From NCBI GenBank assembly GCA_944472135.2, contig OX235262.1, positions 169,879,509 through 169,943,508 on the forward strand: a DNA stretch of 64,000 nucleotides, written 5' to 3'. A program made the position numbers and the translations under genes. Numbering within the stretch: position 1 is the first letter of the stretch; the number at the start of each line of letters is the position of its first letter. A model generated the notes under the pieces. The model saw only the letters and a list, made by a program, of their open reading frames with translations. It made no database searches and was not told the DNA's origin. Shown here in pieces: positions 54,058 to 64,000 of the stretch. This stretch comes from Trichobilharzia regenti. Its lineage: Eukaryota; Platyhelminthes; Trematoda; Strigeidida; Schistosomatidae.

Positions 54058-57002
54058 CAAGCCAGCACGTACTGGCGACTAACGTCGCTGGCGAACCACT
54101 CTCATGTCGCCTCTTCTATGTTACCGACCGTAACACTGGGATACGCTTCCTAATTGATACCGGAGCAGAGGTCAGTGTAATCCCACCCACAGTAGAGGAG
54201 CGCAGGCGGCCAATGTCTCTTCAACTACGAGCCGCAAACGGTTCGCCAATTGCTACGTTCGGCAGGCGCTTTATAGATCTTAACATCGGTTTGCGTCGTT
54301 CACTTCGTTGGGTCTTCCTGGTGGCAGACGTTACCACAGGTATAATTGGCATGGATCTATTGCAGCACTACCAATTACTGGTAGATACAGGTAATCATAA
54401 GTTAAGAGATCCTGTCACAAACCTCTCCGTCAGCGGTATCGTCACACAAGGCCCAGCCCTCAGCCCTGTATATGCCACACCCACTAGCACTGGTCCTTAT
54501 TCGCATATACTGCAGTCTTTTTCAGATTTGTTCAAACCTAGCAGCGGCCTGCCATGTGCGACTTCCAACGTCACACACCATATTGTCACTACTGGCCCGC
54601 CAGTTTTCGCAAAGCCGAGGCGACTATCCCCAGAAAAACTAAAGGTTGTCAAAGCGGAGTTTGAGCATATGCTAGAAATGGGGATTATTAGGCCATCCAG
54701 CAGCCCGTGGTCCTCACCGTTGCACCTGGTACCTAAGAATAACGGTTTAGATTGGCGTCCTTGTGGCGACTACCGCAGACTAAACGCACAAACTGTTCCC
54801 GATCGCTACCCTGTCCCTCACATACACGATTTAACCGCCTCACTCAAGGGAGCTCGAGTATTCAGCAAACTGGACCTTACACGGGCTTACTACCAGATTC
54901 CCGTCGACCCCGAGGATATACCTAAGACTGCTGTGATTACACCGTTTGGCCTGTTCGAGTTTCTTCGAATGCCTTTTGGCTTACGGAACGCTGCCCAAAC
55001 CTTCCAGCGTTTTATACATGACGTTTTGCGCGGGCTTGATTTCGCCTTTGCCTATCTGGACGATATCTTGGTAGCTAGTCCAGATGAAGCCACTCATCAA
55101 CTTCATTTGCAGACAGTTTTCCGAAGACTTGTGACACACTCCCTCACACTCAACTTGCCGAAGTGTCAGATTGGAGTCACTTCCCTGAATTTTTTGGGAC
55201 ATAGGATAGACAAAGATGGAATTTATCCGTTACCTGACCGGGTAGAAGCTATTCAAAACTTCCCTCTACCCACTTCTCCCAAGGCACTACGCACTTTTCT
55301 CGGGATGGTTAGTTACTACCGTCGCTTTATCCCACAGTGTGCTCATATCGTGACCCCCTTGACTGATATGCTTAAAGGGAAATGCAAGTCTTTGGTGTTC
55401 ACTAAGGAAGCCTCGACAGCTTTTGCAGCTATCAAGAAAGCTATTGCTGACGCCACAATGTTGGTCCATCTAGATGTTCAACTTCCAATCAGCATCTCCG
55501 TAGATGCCTCTAATACTGCGATCGGAGCCGTCCTACAACAGCGTATGGCTAATGTATGGCTACCGATTGCTTTCTTTTCACGTAAACTTACCGCATGCGA
55601 ATCTCGATACAGCACATTCGGTAGGGAACTTCTCGCTGTCTATGCTGCTGTCAAGCATTTTCGTCACTTCGTGGAAGGCCGGCAATTTACGGTATTTACC
55701 GACCATAAGCCATTGACGTACGCCCTCCACACTACTTCAGACCGGTATTCACCGCGAGAATCACGCCATTTAGACTATATTTCCCAGTTCACTTCTGATA
55801 TCCAGCACGTTTCTGGATCGGATAACGCGGTAGCAGACGCTTTGTCTCGCGTATGTGCTACGTCCGTACCACCAACCATCGATCTTCATAAAATGGCCGA
55901 ACTCCAACTGAACGATTTGAACTTAGAACACCTGTCAAATAAAACCTCACTGAAGATAGAACGCGTCCCCTTGCTAAACAGTGAGGCAACTATACTTTGC
56001 GATATGTCAACTGGTACTCCTCGACCGATTGTTCCCACGTCTTTACGCCGAACTGTGTTTGAGTCACTCCACAACCTCTCCCATCCTGGCATACGAGCAA
56101 CGGACAAGTTGATTTCTGCGAGATTTGCGTGGCCCGGTATGAACCGTGATGTGCGTCAATGGACACGTGCTTGTGTGCAATGCCAACGTGCTAAAGTCAC
56201 CAAGCATAACATCACGCCGTTGGGGACGTTTGCGACCCCAGACGCTCGGTTCCATCATATCCACCTGGATATAGTAGGGCCTCTGCCCCCGTCTAACGGC
56301 TGCTCGTATTTACTCACATGTGTGGATCGTTTCACACGTTGGCCGGAAGCCATTCCGATACCAGATGTAACGGCTCAAACCGTCTGTCGTGCCTTCATGG
56401 ATGGCTGGGTTGCCCATTTTGGATGTCCCGCAACTGTCACTACCGACCGCGGACAACAATTCGAATCCACAAGCTTCAAAGAATTGTTAGAGATGCTGGG
56501 ATGCAAACGCATTCGCACAACCGCGTATCATCCCGCGGCAAATGGCCTAGTAGAACGTTTCCACCGTCAACTCAAAGCTGCGTTGATGGCAGTGGACAAC
56601 AGTAAGTGGACAGATTCGCTACCACTGGTCCTGCTTAGCATCCGGGCTACGCTTAAGGGGGATCTGCAGTGCTCGCCAGCTGAATTGGTGTACGGTACCA
56701 CCATGCGTTTACCAGGCGAGCTAATCGCTCCCGAAACTTTCGAGCCAAATTTCCCGATACCACCCGTTACGCTCAGCAACTTAAAAGTTTTATGCAGCGA
56801 CTCCGACCAGTTTCCACACGCACTCAGAACCGAAAGGTTCAGGTTGATCGGCGACTTGATGACTGTACACACGTTTTCGTGCGTCACGACGCCATACGAA
56901 AGCCATTACAACCACCGTATGACGGGCCTTTTAAGGTCCTTAGTCGTAAAGATAAATTTTTCGTTATTGACCGATGCGGCCGCCCAGACACTGTCAGCAT
57001 AG
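53973..57002 (+). pseudogene. pol: Pol polyprotein: protease, RT, RNase H, integrase (3' frameshift)
   Basis: 1,009 codons open in the -1 frame relative to gag. Domains by residue: protease with [11 protein letters not shown] (Asp-Thr-Gly 62-64); RT with [13 protein letters not shown] and catalytic YLDD at 361-364; RNase H with [13 protein letters not shown] (Asp about 511); integrase with a Cys pair in CVQCQRAK and catalytic Asp-766, Asp-825, Glu-861 (DD35E spacing). Near 56750-56770 the reading shifts: the remaining C-terminus continues in another frame to 57211. No ATG is needed if Pol is a frameshift product. All catalytic residues are present; only the integrase tail is disconnected. Confidence 0.9.
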
Positions 57003-57211
57003 ACAGACTTAAAGCGGCATACACTGAAGAACCTTCACCCTCCCCATCGGCTCAATCAAATAGCCCCACTGAACCTAGTCCTTGTCCAGACTCAACTACC
57101 TCACCTCCAGTGGTGAATGATGATTCTCCTACCGTCACCAGTAAGACCCCTGTCACACGTGCTGGTCGACGTGTTCACTGGCCCAAGAGGTTCGTAGAAT
57201 TCTTTCACTGA
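56770..57211 (+). pseudogene. Disconnected integrase C-terminus (GPY/F-like module)
   Basis: In the frame ending at TGA 57209-57211 the sequence gives [20 protein letters not shown] and [20 protein letters not shown], the GPY/F-type module of Gypsy integrases, then a Pro/Ser/Thr-rich tail and VHWPKRFVEFFH. The offset from pol fits one base lost (or two gained) upstream near 56760. Confidence 0.8.
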
Positions 57212-58670
57212 ACTAATCCATAGGTAATGCTACTAGTGATTTTTTATTCCTTGTCACAATTTCTTATTCAATTCTGCTATATTTAATCTATTTGGTCCCG
57301 CTTCTGGGAGTAGTCGTTTTAACCCTCACTAATCCTTTTAATCTTTATCTCTCGTTACAGAGGACCAGCAGCAGTTTGTTTTTACCCCTAATTTTTCATC
57401 TATTTCATCTCAATCTACTCGCTAGATCAGTTGGCTTCTCATGTCATCTTGTAACCCACACCAAAAGAGGAATTATGAACAGTATATTACCTTTCACTGC
57501 CCATTTTCTTCCAAAAAAATTAATTATTATTAAAAAAATTTTTAAAAAAAAAGAAAATATTAAAAAAAAGAAAATACAAAAAAGTAAAAAAATGTAAAAT
57601 AATAATAAATAAACAAAAAAATTTTTTAAATAAAAAAAAGATTATTTAAAAAAAAAAAAAAAAAACTTCCACTGTATAGTTAAATGGACAGATATACATA
57701 TTTTTTGCGCATAAATGCTTCACTTCTATGCTGTACATAGTAATCCGCTCAATTTATTTTCACAGCCTGTACTATATTCCTTCGGGTTTATGCCCTCCTG
57801 CAATTCATTTATTTTGTGAACCGTACTTATAAACATTATGCATCATCTTAGTTATGCACTTAGCAACATGAACAAAGTAATTTTGGTAATGATAACTACT
57901 CATAGCTATTGGTTATGTACTAACTTCTCTGTAATTTTATAAGTTCTCACAGGGTAGAAACTTCCTTTGTTTTATCTCATTCTAACGTACTACTTCCAAG
58001 TTGCACCACTTTTCCTCGCATTGATTTCGCACAAGCTTTTGTAGTACCTTTACACCGATTTTGAAATCTTAACCTTCTTTCCCATTTTCTTCTGTTGTTT
58101 TTTTTACCCTGCTCCTTATCATACGCTGGTATAATGATTGCCTTTAACATGACTGCTAGGTTCTGTTGAAGCGGAGGAAGGGAGCATTGGTCTAATATGA
58201 AAGTTAGACATAATGAGTCACCTTCTTGCTACGACAGCCTCGGCGCCAGAGGTTTACCATCAAACCTCCACATAAGTAAGCTTGTAATAGTGCGGAATTA
58301 AAAAAAAATGAATCGATAAATACAATACAATAAAAAATACTAAAAAAAAGATTAATAAAAATATGAAAGACAAAAAAAAGAAAAAAATTAAAAAAAAACA
58401 ACATCAGACCGCAGAAGCTTACAACCACACAAGGCACCAGCGTCATTTCTTATCATATTCCGTCTTACTTCACTAATCATGTACATACCACTTCCAACTT
58501 ACCTTAATTTTTTTCTTTTCTTTTGCTTTCTTTCCTTTCGGTAAAATTTCTTTTTTTACTATTGCTATTTTCAAACCTTCTCATTCACTCATTGCTATTG
58601 TGCCAAGCCATCCTACTGTTGTATATCGAAGCTTGCTGGCTTCCCACCAACCTTCTAGGGGGGGATAACC
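57212..58670 (+). other. Long 3' untranslated region of Gypsy element
   Basis: 1.46 kb between pol and the 3' LTR with no third ORF. It has an A-rich tract (57510-57665), another A-rich stretch (58300-58400) and T/C-rich segments. No env-like gene. The polypurine tract (agggggggata, 58657-58667) lies just before the 3' LTR. Confidence 0.75.
58657..58667 (+). promoter_or_regulatory. Polypurine tract
   Basis: A G7 run (agggggggata) four bases before the 3' LTR, the expected primer for plus-strand DNA synthesis. Confidence 0.75.
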
Positions 58671-59051
58671 TGTAGTGCACATTGTACCTTTGAACTTTTG
58701 TTTAAACTGACTCACCCACGGTGATCCACGTTTTATCTTTTGAGTTGTGAGTCTTCCGTACGTTCATTGGTTCGCTCTCTTGTTGTGCTCTCTTTCTGCA
58801 CACTCTCCGAGCCTACCTCCAGCAACGTCTGCAGCTAAGTTGTACAGTCACTTTATTTATTAAATCTGTTATTCAGTTACGTTAAATACAACTCATACTA
58901 AGAATTCTTTCCATTGTTAGCTTTTAAACTTTGATTGAGTTAATCAGTACTTACACGTTAGGTAGAGTACTCGTAAAGTCATAAGACGGTGAAGTTTTTA
59001 GTAAGTGTGGTGATATCGGGGACTATCTTAAGTCTAGCTTCAACACTTACA
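58671..59051 (+). repeat. 3' LTR
   Basis: 381 bases, same ends as the 5' LTR. Visible differences: ctcgctc versus ctgactc, gatagacttt versus gatccacgtt, and cgaagac versus cggggac. Confidence 0.9.
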
Positions 59052-59055
59052 ACTA

Positions 59056-59480
59056 CAACAAGTCTAGGAGTTATGCACTACAACTTTTACTTTACTGAAT
59101 ACACCAGCAGACTTTACATAAACACATGACAGACCAAATTTATACAATAAGTCAGTAAGATTTAGTAAACTAAAGGTGCTTTCGGTTTCCACAGGAGTTC
59201 TCCGTGCCGAATTTATTCCTTCAAGGGCCTACAGAGATTAAATCTTCAACTAAATAACACTGACGTGGAAGAAATTCTATTCTTCATTACTACTCTTAAT
59301 GAAAAGAATCATGTTTTTTATTTTAAAAACAGGAGAATTCGTAATGTTTTACTTTATGTAAATGCAGTTGCATACAGTTGAACTAAGAACTCAACGCAAC
59401 TCGATACACAATAGTATATGTACAAATAAACTGAAAAATAATGTCCTCCTTACCTTCTGAACAACTTGTCCTTATTCCAG
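59056..59480. other. No recognisable feature
   Basis: Right flank of the Gypsy element. Ends in a tract (cttgtccttattccag) that looks like a splice acceptor. Confidence 0.4.
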
Positions 59481-59654
59481 GATTATAATTTTTCACCTAT
59501 GAGCCTGAGTTATGTCTACGAAATCGCAATGTTACGTCAGTTAAATCTTCCCCCAAAACCAAGGCCATTTGAAACCAATAGCAACATAGCAACAAGCGTC
59601 GTTGAGGGGATATGCAATAAAGTCGCTCTTTCTTCATCTGATATAGATGGTTGA
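59481..59654 (+). CDS. Possible coding exon, unrecognised
   Basis: After a good acceptor (ag at 59479-59480) a phase-0 frame gives 57 residues to TGA: MSLSYVYEIAMLRQLNLPPK, then PRPFETNSNIATSVVEGICN. The composition is protein-like. No family recognised and no clear poly(A) signal after the stop. Confidence 0.3.
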   Translation, partial: DYNFSPMSLSYVYEIAMLRQLNLPPKPRPFETNSNIATSVVEGICNKVALSSSDIDG

Positions 59655-62600
59655 TTGATCATCCTCTTAAGATCGTTATTTGCCTTCTAGTGACGAAGGA
59701 GGTTTACTAGATTCATAGCTACCATTATGTAGCTAACGACCATGCTGACAGTCGCCACTACTTCTTGTCGGCTTGTCTCAACAGCCTTCGTAGAACCAAT
59801 GTTACATGTAAGTGGTTCAGTGCATATCCTCGCCAACTGTAGCATTATGGTCCCACGCTACGGCAGTTTAACGATAAGCCATATTTTTTGTATGCTTTGT
59901 AAATGAAATGTGGCATTGAGATTTTTCTCGAGTAAATATTATCGGTGGCATTAACTCTTGAACTGTGTTACATTAGCAGAACTTGCACCGAAATATCTGG
60001 CATGATACTAATATCTGAAAAATGTGATGGATTAAGAGAGGCGGCAAAGTCAAAATTTAAACTTGTAATGTGGAATTCAATGAGGTCGTGTTCCTATTTT
60101 CTGACCTTTTCTTTGAAATGCCCTGATACTCTGTGAATAACAGCGCCGCCAATTAAAAAGGGCATGTGCTATATTATTGCACTTCACCTTGGACTTTTAG
60201 ACACAATCTCTTTGAATTAACATCTCTTTTGACCACCGAAGATTTTGTCCAGCGACTGCTTTCTTTCTGTTAGGAGGCCGGATAACTCCAAGACTGAAGG
60301 TTTGTAATGCAATAAATTTGTATATTTCCTAGCCAGAAAAGTTTTGCAGTGTCTTCAACGCTTCAGCTTTCAGGATATCTCGGTTTGGAATTACACGATC
60401 CCTCTATTTTTGTTTTGTTGTTTCGTTGACGTCTTCAAGCCCCTATCTTGGCTGCAAGGCACTGACTGCAATTCATGGTGTGCGAATAGTATCTGGCAGT
60501 CTTTGTATGGTACAACAGTTCCATGATAGCACTTCCTGTGTAATCATCCATGTTATTTACCATATTGCGTACCATGGTCTTCAACAGAACTGCACAGTAT
60601 CCTTCTACAACGAACATTAGGGCAAATATTGTGTGCAGGTGGATGATAATGGCTATGAGATGAAAAAGCACTGTGACTAAAACGTGAAGAACCAGCTATA
60701 TGAAAAATGACTCAGAAAAAAACCAAAAATCAATACGCTGCATAAAGAAACTCAAATTGAACCTGATTAGCAAGAATTTGCAATAATCGTAGTCAAATAG
60801 TTGGAGATAGATATGGGTATTCGAAAATTCTTTTCTAGTCAAAGTTTTGCCAGTGTGTTTCGGTTTCAGGAAATAATTCAGGTTGTCTATTTAATTTAAA
60901 CAAGCTGATTTCTGAGTATGTGATTAGAGAAGGATCAATTGAACAGGTCGGTGCATAGTGACCGTTCATTTTTGAACTTGAAATATCACTAAGGCGATCC
61001 CAACCAAGCATTATATAGAAGAGGAAAATTATCGTGTTGGCTCAAATATCTCTATCTAGGTAGCATGTACAATATTCCTGTTTGATGACTTTCCCATGAT
61101 TATTTCAGTTTTAACCAGACTACAAGTTCCAACATGTTTTCATGCTGCATCCAGACGAAGGAGCTTCGGGTACTGCAGTACTATTCCCTTTCGACCAATA
61201 CTACTAGCAATTTTATACCTTCACCCGGATATGCAAAGAAATCTCTCCAACCATGGCTTCAATATTAAGCTTCTCTGCGATAATTTCGCCTGCCTCAAAC
61301 CAACACTGCAGTTCTATATGCCACATTTTCACAAGATTTATGCGTCTGCCTTTTGGTCCCTTTAAGGCAGAACGACCTAAACTTCAACGCACACACTTTG
61401 CCAGTCATTTCGCTTTTATTTCATCGGGCAAGCAATATGTCGCGGCTTATTTGTTTACATTTAACCGTATTTAGATATGAGTTGTGATAAAACAGTTGAC
61501 TACGTCGAACTGAAATTCATTGCGACTCCTTATTCTGTTGTGGCCAGAACCTTATTTACAGGAGACAGCACGTTCACAGAATTAGAGCAGTGATGACTAC
61601 TAAGTCGTAGGGATCCGCCAACACATCACGTCCCTATCCCTCGGTAATAAACTTGCAAATGTTGAACCATGATGGCACCCTTCTCGCATTGGGAAGCCAG
61701 ACTTCTCTTACTGAAAAATTCAAAAGGAAGTGCCCGAAATACAAAGAAAAGATGTCAAAAGCGTTCTATAGAACGGGCATCATGTCTACACCCTACAGCA
61801 AAACAGGCAAACTGCCAATCAAGTGAAAAGTTTGCAATCGATGGCTGTCTAGAAATCCAATTAGCTATGCAGCTATTTTATGGCATTCTATCCTTCCAAA
61901 CCTCCGTTTTAGCGCACTACCCTAGTCATAAAACTTGCCCTTAAAAACTGGTGGACGGACTGCAGACTTTATTTAACAGTGCGCAACTAGTGAAAGGAGA
62001 ATATGATACTGCTCTACCAAGGTATATTTACTAACGATATTATGAAGAGGATATGGGGATACGCAACGGCACCACTAGGCAGAAACCAAAGTGAAGGCAC
62101 AGTCATTGAAAATCAAAACTGCTCACTGTGACGTTTTAGGATCATTGCACAGATACAGCACATGCTGTCAGCTGCGACCTAGACTCCCTCAGGCATTTGG
62201 TTCTATGTCTAGAGAAATTCTGTAATGGCATCAGAATTTACCTCTGTCTGTTCAAAGGTATTTTATCCAATTTTATACACAGCTAGGATAACTGTTGAGG
62301 CGTTTGCTATATTAAATGGGAAAATACCTCGAGGTAGCCTTAATCGTCACCGCAGCAATTCGTATGTTTCCCCTTTAAAATCCAGTTGTCCGCCATATGG
62401 TTCAGTCAGCATAGATCAACGGGCTGATCATTGAAGGCGAAATCGCTGAGGCGGAAATGAACTGTGAATTGAGTTCGACCCTTTGCGTGTACAAAAACTC
62501 TGACAAAACCATAATAATAGTATTCACCAATATGTTATTTCCTGCATATACGCTCACTCCATCAACCCGACAAGCCATGGTATTCATTGTTGAGAAGATG

Positions 62601-63669
62601 GCTCATTTGTGCTCAAGAAATAAAATAATTGTTATCCTTACTAACCTATAAAACGGCATTTCATCGGAAAATGGCTAGAGGATGTCAAAGTCACATCTTA
62701 TTGGTCTTATATTCGCAAAAGCCCCATTGATACGCATATCAGATGATCCTTAAACTGCAAGAGGGCTAGGTTGACCCAATAAGGAGCATAATGTTGGAGA
62801 CTTGCCAAAAAATAATAAAGTCCTGAAGCAGTCTGTGGTTACCAACTGTATACAAAAATACAAGCCACTAATTGATAAACATAAGTAATGAGGAGATCGG
62901 TGAAGCTGCTTGATCACATTAAGTATTTCCGTATGCAGGAGCAGTTTACTAAGGCAATAGCACATATTTAGTAGTATGCACACTTGTGGATAAAACTGAA
63001 GTAATTATCCCGCTGCAAAGTCGTTCAAATTTCTAAAGGTGAACAAACCCTAACACGAGTGGCTTTATTGCATATCCAGCACTGTTCTCCTGATGTTATG
63101 TACAATAAAGCGCTATATTCAGGAGTCCTTATTTTGAAAGGGTCTTCAAACACAGGTAAAGAATCCGACAGACCATAGGAAAAGTGCATAAGGGGAGGCG
63201 AATACTTGAACTGGTGCCCTGCACCTCTGCAGCGCCCTTTGGTACTGGAAGAATAAACCTTAGAGAGAAATACGAGCTCAAATTCAAGCAGTGATGCGGA
63301 CTGTCATCTCAGTTGAAAATTTGTTATCCTATGGAGATTTATATTTCTAAGCTACGTGGCTCTACTCTCTTCAGTTCGCTCACCTCACGTTCATTATTAT
63401 CTGCTAAAGTCAGCTACCAGAATGACTGATAAGAATGTTTTGTCATCACTGCAGGGTCAAGGGAAGTGAAAAGAAGGTCGGTAATGGTTAACTCCGCACG
63501 ACTAACTCTAAATCTAGGGGTAGAGGGTGGAAAATTACATCAAAAGCAGTCGCAGGGTACAAAGGCTGTCTGTCACATAAGAGAAAGCTATAAAAGTAGT
63601 TTACCGATTGAACGTGGCCAAGAATATGCGAAACAAGCCAAAATCAGCTAAGGTATGCTATTACTAAAT
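59655..63669. other. 4 kb without recognisable features
   Basis: Several open frames of 60-90 codons on both strands show no motif or family resemblance. No tRNA-like boxes or recognised repeats. Probably unique intergenic or intronic sequence, or elements too old to read. Confidence 0.5.
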
Positions 63670-63870
63670 TTGGTGATTTTGAATAATTAAACCACTGGGA
63701 CTAGGAAGGATATTTAGTGCGATATAACTAGACAACCTAAGAGCCCAACCTATATCGGGCGCGCCAACTGGGACTTGAAGCCAGGATCTTCCGGATAAGA
63801 GGAGAGCTTGTATGCCAATCTGCCACCAAGACCTAATCCAGTGGCTGATGAGTTTAAATCCCTGCCTTTT
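63670..63870 (-). repeat. SINE-4, tRNA-like repeat
   Basis: The minus strand has a tRNA-like block: A-box-like gcagattggcatacaagctc and B-box-like ggcttcaagtccc (about 63770-63782), followed by an unrelated body with a cagtggtttaattattcaaa end. The head differs from SINE-1, -2 and -3. A single copy here, so family status is inference. Confidence 0.45.
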
Positions 63871-64000
63871 CGCCACATTTCGCTGAGTCGCCAGCTAATT
63901 TCTGAGGTGAGTACCTTTCTTCTTACCCGCTTAGGTGGACTCCTCTCGTTACAGCTTAACATGAGAACTCCAGAAAAATTTCTGTGAAGAGCCGGTCGGT

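Larger units (their letters stand above)
52664..59051 (+). mobile_element. Full-length Gypsy LTR retrotransposon (CsRn1/Boudicca type)
   Basis: 6,388 bases: two 381-bp LTRs, a Trp-tRNA-type primer site, Gag, Pol in the -1 frame, a polypurine tract, and a 4-bp target duplication acta (52660-52663 and 59052-59055). The CHCC Gag knuckle (C-X2-H-X9-C-X3-C) and the primer site place it in the CsRn1/Kabuki-like group that includes schistosome Boudicca. By eye the LTRs differ at about seven positions, so the insertion is fairly recent. One frameshift near the end of integrase is the only inactivating change I found. Confidence 0.9.

Noticed and set aside
57292..57597. 101-codon frame after pol as an env-like gene
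   Set aside because: It is hydrophobic then Lys-rich because of T-rich and A-rich tracts; there is no signal peptide, cysteine pattern or envelope motif.
60344..61474. Several 60-90 codon frames on both strands
   Set aside because: No recognisable motif and mutually overlapping; possibly remnants, but unsupported.

Overview
The window looks like a 64 kb, AT-rich, transposon-saturated and gene-poor stretch of a trematode (flatworm) genome, most likely a schistosome or close relative. The reasons are RTE-like and CR1-like LINEs, many Penelope-like elements (PLEs), a Gypsy element of the CsRn1/Boudicca type with a CHCC Gag knuckle, and a SINE carrying a hammerhead ribozyme of the kind described for schistosome Sm-alpha. 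Nothing bacterial or viral is visible. Species assignment is inference. Family labels are mine: RTE-A and RTE-B (two RTE-like LINEs), C1, C2 and C3 (three CR1/Jockey-type LINEs), SINE-1 to SINE-4.

Host genes. One complete small gene is convincing: a TMEM60-like four-pass membrane protein in two coding exons (29792-30429, +). One terminal exon of an unrecognised gene is well supported (5067-5265, +, with an AATAAA signal). Four weaker exon candidates lie at 18777, 35349, 43551 (-) and 59481.

Layout. 0-8 kb: RTE-A and RTE-B copies, two SINE-1 copies, the terminal exon, then a PLE. 8-13 kb: PLE remnant, a solo LTR, a C3 fragment and a C1 copy interrupted by two head-to-head hammerhead SINEs. 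13-21 kb: C1 copies in both orientations, one split by a palindromic PLE insertion with a 14-bp target duplication; another PLE and another C1. 21.7-23.9 kb: a complete LTR element that encodes only Gag and protease. 24-29.8 kb: an RTE-A copy with a 5' inversion, and an inverted-repeat cluster of PLE ends. 29.8-30.4 kb: the TMEM60-like gene. 30.9-33.8 kb: a 383-bp inverted repeat enclosing a C1 LINE. 33.9-43.3 kb: PLEs, C1, SINE-2 and a near-full-length C2 LINE. 43.3-52.6 kb: mostly old fragments and unannotatable sequence. 52.7-59.1 kb: a young full-length Gypsy element. 59.1-64 kb: little recognisable.

The elements interact. SINE-1 shares its 3' tail with C1, and SINE-2 shares its 3' tail with RTE-A, so each SINE probably borrows a different LINE's reverse transcriptase. 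The Gag/protease-only element must rely on a partner's reverse transcriptase and integrase. Almost every LINE and PLE copy here is truncated or frameshifted. Element boundaries are by-eye estimates, usually good to about 10-50 bases, except where target duplications or LTR ends fix them.
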